This document shows positions 1 through 8,656 of a stretch of DNA of 64,000 nt, in pieces. The notes beneath the pieces were generated by a model that was not told the DNA's origin, did not search any database, and saw nothing but the letters and a program-made list of their open reading frames with translations. Position numbers and translations under genes: made by a program. Position 1 is the stretch's first letter, and the number at the start of each line of letters is the position of its first letter. The stretch is from CAYMUL01 sp964393605 (GTDB lineage Bacteria > Bacteroidota > Ignavibacteria > Ignavibacteriales > Ignavibacteriaceae), in contig CAYMUL010000007.1 in the NCBI GenBank assembly GCA_964393605.1, positions 1 to 64,000 of the forward strand, read 5' to 3'.

Positions 1-1094
1 TATGTAAGGATGTGGAATTAACAGGGAATTGGAATATGGTATCCGTTCCGTTGATTGCATCGGATATGACAAAGATGGGTTTATTCCCTTCAGCCGCATC
101 ATTAGCGTATGGGTATAACAATGGATATGTTCAAGCAAGTACATTAGAGACGAGTAAAGGATATTGGTTGAAATTTGATAGCGCACAAACTGTAAATATA
201 TGCGGTAACCAAGTATCAGCAACGACGGTTGGAGTGATGAATGGTTGGAATATAGTGGGAGTATATGATAAGGATATTTTAGTTAGCGGGATAACATCAA
301 CTCCTAATGGAATAATATCAAGCACATTTTATGGATATAATAACGGATATTCAATTGCCAGCACACTCTATAGTGGTAAAGGTTATTGGGTGAAAGTCAG
401 TCAGAATGGGACATTAAATTTGCCATCACAATTTGTAAAAAGCATTGAAATCGGAACTCAAAGTGACTGGTTTGAAAAAGCTGGAAAGATCATTATAAGT
501 GATGCGAACGGAAATACCACGACACTCTATATAACAAAAGAACAACTTGATTTAAGCAGATTTGAGCTGCCGCCTTTACCCCCGACGGGAATATATGATG
601 TAAGATTTAGCAGTGATCGGTTGGTTGAGCTAATAGATCAACAAAAGAAACTAATCAGTATTAATTCAGCAGATTATCCCATTACTGTAAGAGTTGAAGG
701 CGTAAGTTGCATAATTAGCGATGAGATAGGCGGAAACTTATTAAAAAAGACAGTACATGATGGTGAAGAAATTGAGATACGCAATTCGAAATTAACAAAA
801 CTGGGATTAATTTTAACTGACGCAAAACCCTTAACATATCAGTTATATCAGAACTATCCGAATCCGTTTAATCCAAATACGGTGATCAGATACCAGCTTT
901 CAGAAGCGAGTCTTGTTATATTGAAAGTTTATGATGTTCTTGGGAGCGAAGTCACCATATTAGTCAATGAGTTCCAAAATGCTGGGAACTATGAAATTAA
1001 TTTTGAAGCTTCTAAACTTTCTAGTGGAGTTTACATTTTCAAACTTAATGCAGGTAATTATTCAAATTTAAAAAAAATGACGATCATGAAGTAA
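1..1094 (+). CDS. T9SS-sorted secreted protein, 5' end outside window
   Basis: The reading frame is open to the left edge. The first start-like codon is a GTG at 12, but the frame continues upstream without a stop, so the gene is partial. The visible part has two related blocks of the GNWNMVSVP / GWNIVGVY type, each followed by a GYNNGY segment and a GYW(L/V)K segment. A middle segment carries ELPPLPPTGIYDVRF. The last ~85 residues are a T9SS type A sorting domain (QNYPNPFNPNTVIRYQL, ending KKMTIMK). Proteins of this kind are exported through the outer membrane by type IX secretion and anchored or released; the specific function is unknown. The ELPP.PPTG block is shared with the next gene. 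Confidence 0.8.
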   Translation, partial: CKDVELTGNWNMVSVPLIASDMTKMGLFPSAASLAYGYNNGYVQASTLETSKGYWLKFDSAQTVNICGNQVSATTVGVMNGWNIVGVYDKDILVSGITSTPNGIISSTFYGYNNGYSIASTLYSGKGYWVKVSQNGTLNLPSQFVKSIEIGTQSDWFEKAGKIIISDANGNTTTLYITKEQLDLSRFELPPLPPTGIYDVRFSSDRLVELIDQQKKLISINSADYPITVRVEGVSCIISDEIGGNLLKKTVHDGEEIEIRNSKLTKLGLILTDAKPLTYQLYQNYPNPFNPNTVIRYQLSEASLVILKVYDVLGSEVTILVNEFQNAGNYEINFEASKLSSGVYIFKLNAGNYSNLKKMTIMK

Positions 1095-1205
1095 ATGGTC
1101 GAATGTGTAAAATCAGTATTTTATTAAAAGTTTTGATGAGAAAGCATATTTTTTTCAAAGAAAGCAAGTATCATATAACATCATTAAATATTCAGGAGGT
1201 TCCTT

Positions 1206-4200
1206 ATGAAAAATTATAGATTGCTTGCAATCTTGATGCTAGTAGCATTTACGTCTTCATACGCTCAGAGTGTAGATATCCCAATTATTTTATCAGACAA
1301 TTCAGGAGGAACCACCACATTAAAGTTCGGATTAGATCCAACCGCTACAAATGGTATTGATGCCTCATTAGGCGAGTCAGAGTTACCGCCTCCGCCACCG
1401 ACGGGAGTTTTTGATGCAAGATTTATTGGTGACGATATAGGAATAAATATGGGACAGGGATTAGATAAAGATTATCGACAGGGACCAAATACTTACGTCG
1501 GTCAGCAAATACATGAATTTAAGTATCAAGTCGGTACAGGTACAATTATAACATTCAGTTGGAATTTTCCGATTGGAGTAACCGGAAGGCTTCAGGATTT
1601 AATAACTGGAACTATCATCGATGTATCGATGAGTGCGGTAGGGAATTATTCTGTATCTAGTCCAAGTGTTCTAAATAAATTAAAAATGTCGGTTAATTAT
1701 AACCTTGTACCATCCACTCAGACATTACAGACAATATCTCCAAATGGCGGAGAGATTTGGACAGTTGGCACAACGCAAAATATTACATGGACGAGCAGTA
1801 ATGTAACCATCGTAAAACTCGAATACACAGTTAACAGCGGAACTGATTGGATTACAATAGTTGCAAGCACACCGGCAAATAGCGGTATGTATGCATGGAC
1901 AGTACCAAATACTACTTCAACAAATTGCAAAGTTAGAATTAGTGATGCAAATAATTCACAAATAAGTGATATCAGCGATAATACATTTACAATTTTAGAA
2001 CTACCATCAGACCCGGTTTTATCTTCACCTGTAAATAATTCAAATGGGATTGTACAGCCAGTATTCACTGAATGGAATAGAGCATCAAACGCCGATACGT
2101 ACATTCTCCAAATATCAGCGGACAGCAATTTCGCAAGCTCTATATTTGTCGATTCAAGTCTGACTGACACAACAAAACTTCTTCCGGCACTTTCAAATTA
2201 TACTCAATATTATTGGAAAGTGAAAGCGGTGAATATTGGAGGAGAAAGTAATTGGAGCGAAGTATGGAATTTCAAGACTTTGGGTAATCCTTATGCAAGT
2301 AATTTGATTACTCCGTTAAACAATTCCGTGAATCAACCGATAAACGGCTTAGTTTTCAAGTGGACAAAAGCAAAAGAAAGAATCGAAACTATACAAAAGT
2401 ATCAGTATCAGTTATCGACAGATTCACTCTTTGTGAATGTAGTTGTAAATGATTCAACATTAACCGATACGACAAACACGGTGAACAGCTTAAACTACTT
2501 AACGAAATATTATTGGAGAGTAAGAGCAAACAACGAAACCGGTTGGGGAGATTGGAGTGAAGTATGGAATACGACGACAATCATAGAGAAGCCGACAACT
2601 CCGGTACTTGCGCTACCAGCAAATAATATTAAAGGATTGATCCAACCGATATTAACAAAGTGGAATAGTCCCTTGCGTGTTGAGAAGTATCATCTGCAAG
2701 TGTCAACTGATTCTACTTTTGCAACTTTAAGCTTTGTCGATTCGAGTTTTACTGACACAACCAAACTACTTCCAACTCTTTCAAATTATACTCAGTATTA
2801 TTGGAGAGTAAAAGCCGTGAATATTGGAGGAGAGAGTAATTGGAGTGATGTTTGGAATTTCAAGACTTTGGGTAATCCGTATGCAAGTAATTTGATTACT
2901 CCGTTAAACAATTCCGTGAATCAACCGATAAACGATTTGGTCTTTAATTGGACAAAAGCAAAAGAGAGAATAGAAACTATACAGAAGTATCATTATCAAT
3001 TATCGACAGATTCACTATTTGCGAATGTAGTTGTAAATGATTCAACATTAACCGATACGACAAAGACGGTGAACAGCTTAAACTACTTAACGAAATATTA
3101 TTGGAGAGTAAGAGCAAACAACGAAACCGGTTGGGGAGATTGGAGTGAAGTATGGAATACGACGACAATCATAGAGAAGCCGACAACTCCGGTACTTGCG
3201 CTACCAGCAAATAATATTAAAGGATTGATACAACCGATATTAACGAAGTGGAATAGTTCATTGCGAGTAGAGAAATACATTCTTCAAGTATCGACAGAAC
3301 CAACGTTTGCAACTTTAATCTTTGTCGATTCAAGTCTGACTGATACAACAAAACAACTACCAATGCTATCAAATTACACCCAGTATTATTGGAAAGTAAA
3401 GGCAGTGAATATTGGAGGAGAAAGTAACTGGAGTGATGTTTGGAATTTCAAGACTTTGGGTAATCCTTATGCAAGTAATTTGATTACTCCGTCAAACAAT
3501 TCCGTGAATCAACCGATAAACGATTTGGTCTTTAATTGGACAAAAGCAAAAGAGAGAATAGAAACTATACAGAAGTATCATTATCAATTATCGACAGATT
3601 CACTATTCACGAATGTTGTAATAAATGATTCAACATTAACAGATACAACAAAGATGATGAACAGTTTGAACTACTTAACAAAATATTATTGGCGAGTAAG
3701 AGCAAGCAACGAAACGGGTTGGGGAGATTGGTCGTTAGTTTCAAGATTTACAACAATCATTGAAAAACCGACAACTCCGTTACTTGCGCTTCCTTCAAAT
3801 AATGGAAAGGGATTAGTTCAACCGATATTAACGAAATGGAATAGTGCATTACGAGTTGAAAAATATCATCTTCAAGTATCTGCAAGCAGCAATTTTACAA
3901 GCTATGCTTTCGTCGATTCAAGTTTGACTGACACAACGAAACTACTTCCGACTCTTTCAAATTATACTCAGTATTATTGGAGAGTAAAAGCCGTGAATAT
4001 TGGAGGAGAAAGTAACTGGAGTGAAGTCTGGAACTTCAAGACTTTGGGTAATCCGTATGCAAGTAATTTGATTATTCCGTCAAACAACTCAGTTCATCAA
4101 CCAATCAACAACTTGACCTTCAAGTGGACGAAAGCAAAGGAAAGAATCGAAACTATACAAAAGTATCAGTATCAGTTATCAACAGATTCAATATTCACGA

Positions 4201-7130
4201 ATGTTGTAATAAATGATTCAACATTAACAGATACAGCAAAGACGGTGAACAGTTTGAACTACTTAACGAAATATTATTGGAGAGTAAGAGCAAGTAACGA
4301 AACCGGTTGGGGAGATTGGAGTGATGTTTGGAATGCTACAACAATCATAGAGAAGCCGACAACTCCAGTACTTGCGCTACCAGCGAATAATATTAAAGGA
4401 TTAATCCAACCCATACTAACGAAATGGAATAAATCGTTAAGAGTAGAAAAGTATCATCTACAAGTATCGACTGATTCTACTTTTACAACAATTACATTAG
4501 TCGATTCGAGTTTGACTGACACAACCAAACTTCTTCCATCTCTTTCAAATTATACACAATACTATTGGCGAGTAAAAGCAGTCAATGTAGGCGGAGAAAG
4601 TGAATGGAGTAATGTATTTAACTTCAAGACATTGGGTAATCCTTATGCAAGTAACTTGATTACTCCGTTAAACAATTCCGTGAATCAACCGATAAACGGC
4701 TTCGTTTTCAAGTGGACAAAAGCAAAGGAAAGAATCGAAACTATACAAAAGTATCAGTATCAGTTATCGACAGATTCACTCTTTGTGAATGTAGTTGTAA
4801 ATGATTCAACATTAACTGATACGACAAAGACGGTGAACAGTTCGAACTACTTAACGAAATATTATTGGAGAGTAAGAGCAAGTAACGAAACCGGTTGGGG
4901 AGATTGGAGTGAAGTATGGAATACGACAACAATAATCGAGAAGCCGGCAATTACCGTATTGGCTCTGCCTCTTAACAACGCAACTAAACAATTGCAACCT
5001 GTTACATTAAAGTGGAACAAAACTCCCCGTGCAGAAAAGTACCGCCTTGAAGTGAGTGAGTTCTCAAATTTCAGCACACTACTTCTTGTTGATTCTACGC
5101 TTACAGATACATTGAGGGTATTACCTCAATTAGAATATCCGAAGACGTATTACTGGCGTGTAAGAGGAAGTAATATCGGTGGGACGGGCGATTATTCAGC
5201 AACCTGGAATTTCCGCACGCTCGGATTACCACTAATCGTTGAGTTGGTAACTCCCTCCAACAATAGCATCAATCAACCGATCAATGACTTATTGTTCAAG
5301 TGGAGAAAAGGGGGAGAGCAAACGCTTTACGCCGCGCCGGTGAAAAGAGGAGGCACGTTAAAAACATTGGATAGAATTGAATCGCCGAAGATGAGCATCA
5401 ACTCATTTGCAAATGAAATAGAAGTAGAGCAGAACAAAGGTGAGAACGGAAACGGAATTGAAACCGTGCTGAACTATTGGTTACAGGTTATGCAAGATAC
5501 GAGTAGTACAACTTACATCTATAACGATAGTACATTAACGGATACAACAAAGATTCTTTCCGGCTTTACTTATCTGACAAATTATTATTGGAGAGTAAAA
5601 GGGAAGAATGAAAATGGTTGGGGAGATTATTCTCTATGGAATAGGTTCACAACAATAATCGAGAAGCCGATAACACCAACACTCGCCGCACCCGGCAACG
5701 ATACAACCGGCTTGTTGCAACCGATAACAGTGAAATGGAATAGTTCATTGAGAGCAGAAAAATATTCAATTCAAGTCTCAACTGAACAAACATTCGGAAG
5801 CATCGCGTTTGCAGATTCCAATATTACAGATACTACAAAACTACTTCCAATGTTGTTGCATTTTACACACTACTATTGGAGAGTGAAAGCAATGAACATC
5901 GGCGGGGGAAGTGAATGGAGTAATGTTTGGAACTTCAGAACACTCGGTTCGCCGACAACCGTTTCGTTAGTCTATCCAGAAAATAACGCAATAAATATTC
6001 CGGTTAGTTTTAGTTTCAAATGGACGAAAGCAAACAACCAAGAGTTAGCAATTTCTTATTGGTTTGAATTATCAATTGATACGACAACTATTCTCATGCT
6101 CGATTCCACATTAACCGATACAACAAAATCGGTTTCAGGTCTACAAAACGATAAGCAATACTATTGGAGAGTAAAAGCAAAGAATGAAGCGGGCTGGAAT
6201 AACTTCACGGCTTGGTCAAAGTTCAGAACAATTGTGCCAATTCCATCGGTAACAGGATTAGTTGCACCACAAAATAATGCCACGTCAATTTCCTTAACAC
6301 CAACTTTAGTTTGGAGAAGAGTTGCTTATGCAATGCATTATACATTGCAAGTTGCGAGTGATTCAACATTCACAACACTGATAGTAAATGATACATCACT
6401 CGTTGACACAATAAAAACTTTGGATACGCTTCTATACAAAACCAATTATTATTGGAGAGTGAGAAGCAGTAATATCGCTGGTAATAGTGGCTTTTCTTCA
6501 ATGTGGAAATTCACAACATTGAAAAGACCTGTGTCTGCGCCAACGAATTTAATCGCAACTGCTACCGAGCCAAGAAAAGCAAATTTGGCATGGATAGATA
6601 ACTCGAGTAACGAGATCGGTTTTGCGATAATGCGAAAAGATGGAGATAGCACTAGCGGAAACCCACTATTAGTTATTGATACCGTTTTGGCAAACTCAAT
6701 AGCCTTTGTTGATACAACTGTAGCTGATTCTGTAAAATACAGTTATAGGATTTATGCATTTAGTTTAGATACTATCTCCGCGCCGAGCAATTATGCCACG
6801 GTTATAACATTGACGAGCATTAAGGAAATACTGTCTGGCGAAGTTCCAAAAGATTACAGCATCGCGCAGAATTATCCCAACCCCTTTAATCCCGTTACAA
6901 CAATACAATACGGAATGCCGTTCACAAGCGAAGTCAATATCGCTGTCTATGATATGGTCGGACAGAAAATAACTACACTTGTCAACTGCGAACAAAATTC
7001 GGGCTACTACGAAGTAACTTTCGAAATTGACGGGCTATCATCGGGAATATATTTTTATGTAATTACGGCAAAGCAGACTGAAGGCGAAAAAACTTTCCGT
7101 AAAGTAATGAAGATGATATTGATGAAGTAA
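1206..7130 (+). CDS. Giant fibronectin-like repeat protein with T9SS sorting domain
   Basis: A 1974-residue secreted protein. The ATG at 1206 has a strong AGGAGG about 6 bases upstream and opens a signal peptide (KNYRLLAILMLVAF, then SYAQS). The domain order is an N-terminal region with SELPPPPPTGVFDARF (~60-75), then a GGEIWTVG...ITWTSS domain (~177-265) of the Kre9/KNH-like beta type. About 15 fibronectin-III-like units follow (~268-1773; hallmark YYWRV(K/R)A.N.GG/ETGW plus DSTLTDTTK), then one more FN3 domain (SAPTNLIATA) and a T9SS CTD from ~1888 (QNYPNPFNPVTTIQYG). Units alternate between two types, so the DNA period is 588 bp. The likely role is a surface adhesin or structural stalk; no catalytic domain is seen. 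A hairpin terminator follows. Confidence 0.88.
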   Translation: MKNYRLLAILMLVAFTSSYAQSVDIPIILSDNSGGTTTLKFGLDPTATNGIDASLGESELPPPPPTGVFDARFIGDDIGINMGQGLDKDYRQGPNTYVGQQIHEFKYQVGTGTIITFSWNFPIGVTGRLQDLITGTIIDVSMSAVGNYSVSSPSVLNKLKMSVNYNLVPSTQTLQTISPNGGEIWTVGTTQNITWTSSNVTIVKLEYTVNSGTDWITIVASTPANSGMYAWTVPNTTSTNCKVRISDANNSQISDISDNTFTILELPSDPVLSSPVNNSNGIVQPVFTEWNRASNADTYILQISADSNFASSIFVDSSLTDTTKLLPALSNYTQYYWKVKAVNIGGESNWSEVWNFKTLGNPYASNLITPLNNSVNQPINGLVFKWTKAKERIETIQKYQYQLSTDSLFVNVVVNDSTLTDTTNTVNSLNYLTKYYWRVRANNETGWGDWSEVWNTTTIIEKPTTPVLALPANNIKGLIQPILTKWNSPLRVEKYHLQVSTDSTFATLSFVDSSFTDTTKLLPTLSNYTQYYWRVKAVNIGGESNWSDVWNFKTLGNPYASNLITPLNNSVNQPINDLVFNWTKAKERIETIQKYHYQLSTDSLFANVVVNDSTLTDTTKTVNSLNYLTKYYWRVRANNETGWGDWSEVWNTTTIIEKPTTPVLALPANNIKGLIQPILTKWNSSLRVEKYILQVSTEPTFATLIFVDSSLTDTTKQLPMLSNYTQYYWKVKAVNIGGESNWSDVWNFKTLGNPYASNLITPSNNSVNQPINDLVFNWTKAKERIETIQKYHYQLSTDSLFTNVVINDSTLTDTTKMMNSLNYLTKYYWRVRASNETGWGDWSLVSRFTTIIEKPTTPLLALPSNNGKGLVQPILTKWNSALRVEKYHLQVSASSNFTSYAFVDSSLTDTTKLLPTLSNYTQYYWRVKAVNIGGESNWSEVWNFKTLGNPYASNLIIPSNNSVHQPINNLTFKWTKAKERIETIQKYQYQLSTDSIFTNVVINDSTLTDTAKTVNSLNYLTKYYWRVRASNETGWGDWSDVWNATTIIEKPTTPVLALPANNIKGLIQPILTKWNKSLRVEKYHLQVSTDSTFTTITLVDSSLTDTTKLLPSLSNYTQYYWRVKAVNVGGESEWSNVFNFKTLGNPYASNLITPLNNSVNQPINGFVFKWTKAKERIETIQKYQYQLSTDSLFVNVVVNDSTLTDTTKTVNSSNYLTKYYWRVRASNETGWGDWSEVWNTTTIIEKPAITVLALPLNNATKQLQPVTLKWNKTPRAEKYRLEVSEFSNFSTLLLVDSTLTDTLRVLPQLEYPKTYYWRVRGSNIGGTGDYSATWNFRTLGLPLIVELVTPSNNSINQPINDLLFKWRKGGEQTLYAAPVKRGGTLKTLDRIESPKMSINSFANEIEVEQNKGENGNGIETVLNYWLQVMQDTSSTTYIYNDSTLTDTTKILSGFTYLTNYYWRVKGKNENGWGDYSLWNRFTTIIEKPITPTLAAPGNDTTGLLQPITVKWNSSLRAEKYSIQVSTEQTFGSIAFADSNITDTTKLLPMLLHFTHYYWRVKAMNIGGGSEWSNVWNFRTLGSPTTVSLVYPENNAINIPVSFSFKWTKANNQELAISYWFELSIDTTTILMLDSTLTDTTKSVSGLQNDKQYYWRVKAKNEAGWNNFTAWSKFRTIVPIPSVTGLVAPQNNATSISLTPTLVWRRVAYAMHYTLQVASDSTFTTLIVNDTSLVDTIKTLDTLLYKTNYYWRVRSSNIAGNSGFSSMWKFTTLKRPVSAPTNLIATATEPRKANLAWIDNSSNEIGFAIMRKDGDSTSGNPLLVIDTVLANSIAFVDTTVADSVKYSYRIYAFSLDTISAPSNYATVITLTSIKEILSGEVPKDYSIAQNYPNPFNPVTTIQYGMPFTSEVNIAVYDMVGQKITTLVNCEQNSGYYEVTFEIDGLSSGIYFYVITAKQTEGEKTFRKVMKMILMK
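2282..4932 (+). repeat. 588 bp tandem repeats inside the FN3 gene
   Basis: The phrase encoding GNPYASNLI begins at 2282, 2870, 3458, 4046 and 4634, an exact 588 bp (196-codon) spacing. Each period encodes one A-type unit (NPYASN...NETGWGDWS) and one B-type unit (KPTTPVLALP...NFKTLG). Adjacent copies are nearly identical in DNA over long stretches, for example 2284-2640 against 2872-3228. Outside this block the same protein fold continues with much more diverged DNA. This points to recent tandem duplication or gene conversion. Confidence 0.92.
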
Positions 7131-7182
7131 GTTTGTTGGAATAGTATAAATAGAGAATTGGTGATTCTCCTTTTCTCATGAA

Positions 7183-7218
7183 GAGATGGCGCCGTTTGGG
7201 AGGCGTCATCTCTTTTTT
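7183..7218 (+). terminator. Intrinsic terminator of the FN3 repeat gene
   Basis: An 11 bp stem (GAGATGGCGCC against GGCGTCATCTC, one G-T wobble) has an 8-base loop and is followed directly by six Ts. It lies 52 bases after the stop codon. Confidence 0.85.
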
Positions 7219-7681
7219 ATAAATACAATAAAATTGGGGTTTGAGGAAGTAGTGATTGCCTTTCTCCAAATGAAATTAAGTGGTAAGAAAAGAATGCCAC
7301 AAGGGAATTTATTATTTATTATTGTCAACTTTCGATTCTCTTCTTCTTACTTTTACTCTTAATCTTTATCTTAATCTTTATCTTTATCTGCAATCTCAAT
7401 TAAGCTTTCCTTTTTCACCACAGAGAACTCAGAGGTACACAGAGGAATTTCTTATTTTCGATTTTTCAATTCTCCATTCAAAATTTTTCATTTTTAATTT
7501 GTAATTTTTAATTCCTTAAATGAATGCCACAAAGTAACCCGAAGGTTTCCCTATGCGCGACTTCGTGGTAAGAAAAGAATGCTACGAATGAATTTATGAT
7601 TTACCAACCTTAAACGTAGACCGGAACGGTGGGTTCTTATTGCCGATTGTCAGCTGCCTACTGCTCACAATTTCCCATACT
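7219..7681. other. Non-coding spacer with dispersed repeats
   Basis: I see no credible gene here. A possible 74-residue reading frame at 7280-7504 is low-complexity. The spacer contains a 32-base near-direct repeat (7279-7310 and 7565-7596, starting GTGGTAAGAAAAGAATGC), a TCTTTATCTTAA-type pyrimidine-rich microsatellite (about 7330-7390), and a ~110 bp repeat at 7388-7495 that recurs inverted at 32015-32126. Confidence 0.7.
7388..7495 (+). repeat. Dispersed intergenic repeat, copy 1
   Basis: The order of elements is CAATCTCAATTAAG, a TTTC-rich run, TTCACCACAGAGAACTCAG, AGGTACACAGAGGAATTT, CTTATTTTCGATTT, then CAATTCTCCATT. The same elements occur in the same order on the opposite strand at 32015-32126. 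Both copies lie 3' of T9SS cargo genes. There is no open reading frame. It resembles the widely scattered CACAGAGAA-type intergenic repeats of many bacterial genomes; its function is unknown. Confidence 0.75.
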
Positions 7682-8656
7682 TTACTGCAAAATCTTTTTT
7701 ACGATCATTCCTTTTTGGATTACCGCATGATATTTTTTTTCAGCGATTGCTAAAGATAATTTATCTGTTCTGACTTCAATAATTTTAATCTCTGCAACTT
7801 TTTTTTCTGCGACTCCCAAAAACTCTCCGCACTTTGGATCGTAAAGTGAATCAGCAATTGAATAGACAGCAAGCATCTCATTCAATTTTATTTCGTTCTT
7901 CGCGCCGATATTTATAAATGCTTCACCGGTAGCGGCGTCAAACATTAAAATCTCACCCTGCACAATTTTTGTTCTCACATCGTATTTAGTAATTGCAGAA
8001 TCTTGAATAGACACACCCTCTTTAAAATTCTGACGAATTTCTTTTTTTAATGATGAAAGTTTTTCATTCAACTTCTCTAAAAATAAATTGAAGTTCTCAC
8101 CGATGATAGTTTTGTTGAAATCTTCACTGCCAAAGGGAATTGCATTCAATCCGTAAAACTGTTCTTTCTCCGTGGTTGGTTTCCCAAAAAGATTTATCCC
8201 GATACCATTGCGGTTAATTGTCGATTCAATTGTCTCATTAAAAATAATTTGTTCGGTGAGTGCATCAAACAAATAAAAATTAATTTTCATTGCAACGCTG
8301 TATCCTTCATAACCCGCTAATGTTGGCTCGCCGAGAATGTATCGAGCAAGTGAAAATGTTTCAATCTTTCCGCCGCATGCATAACGAAAATTATTTTCTT
8401 TCAAAAATTTTGAAAGAGATTCTAAATCCACAGAATAATTTTCTTCATCACTCATGGAAAGAAAAGTTGAAGCACCGATGACGTTCCATGAATTCGTTTC
8501 TCTCAAAAATGCCGCAGTGTAATTCGGGATTTCAGTTTTGAGTTCCCACGTTCCTTCAAAACCACTCTTGTTTTCGAATGGAAGAAAGACAAGCTGTGCC
8601 TCAATCCCGAAGGAGAGAAGGTTAATTATATATAAAATATTTTTTAGAAAGCTCAT
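7682..8656 (-). CDS. FlgT/CsgG-like periplasmic protein
   Basis: A 324-residue protein with an N-terminal hydrophobic segment (LKNILYIINLLSFGIEA), probably a signal peptide. The opening VFLPFENKSGFEGTWEL and the later KFLKENNFRYACGGKIE match the pattern of CsgG/FlgT-type domains, which begin with a V.pFeN.s strand and later report a computed variant with G.I. The C-terminal ~100 residues (GEAFINIGAKNEIKLNEMLAVYS ... CGEFLGVAEKKVAEIKIIEV) look like the FlgT C-terminal beta domain, which often carries G...GV..G repeats. There are no flagellar genes nearby. It overlaps the end of the namZ-like gene by 35 bases and is the last gene of this operon. The family assignment is tentative; the function is unknown. 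Confidence 0.6.
   Translation of the reverse strand: MSFLKNILYIINLLSFGIEAQLVFLPFENKSGFEGTWELKTEIPNYTAAFLRETNSWNVIGASTFLSMSDEENYSVDLESLSKFLKENNFRYACGGKIETFSLARYILGEPTLAGYEGYSVAMKINFYLFDALTEQIIFNETIESTINRNGIGINLFGKPTTEKEQFYGLNAIPFGSEDFNKTIIGENFNLFLEKLNEKLSSLKKEIRQNFKEGVSIQDSAITKYDVRTKIVQGEILMFDAATGEAFINIGAKNEIKLNEMLAVYSIADSLYDPKCGEFLGVAEKKVAEIKIIEVRTDKLSLAIAEKKYHAVIQKGMIVKKILQ

Noticed and set aside
1718..2170. A 150-residue frame antisense to the FN3 gene
   Set aside because: It mirrors codon bias of the real gene and repeats in other copies; it has no ribosome site.
7280..7504. A 74-residue reading frame in the spacer
   Set aside because: It is low-complexity (Leu/Tyr/Asn repeats from a pyrimidine-rich tract) and covers the dispersed repeat.
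7219..7681. Insertion sequence in the spacer
   Set aside because: There is no transposase, inverted ends or target duplication beyond the short direct repeats.
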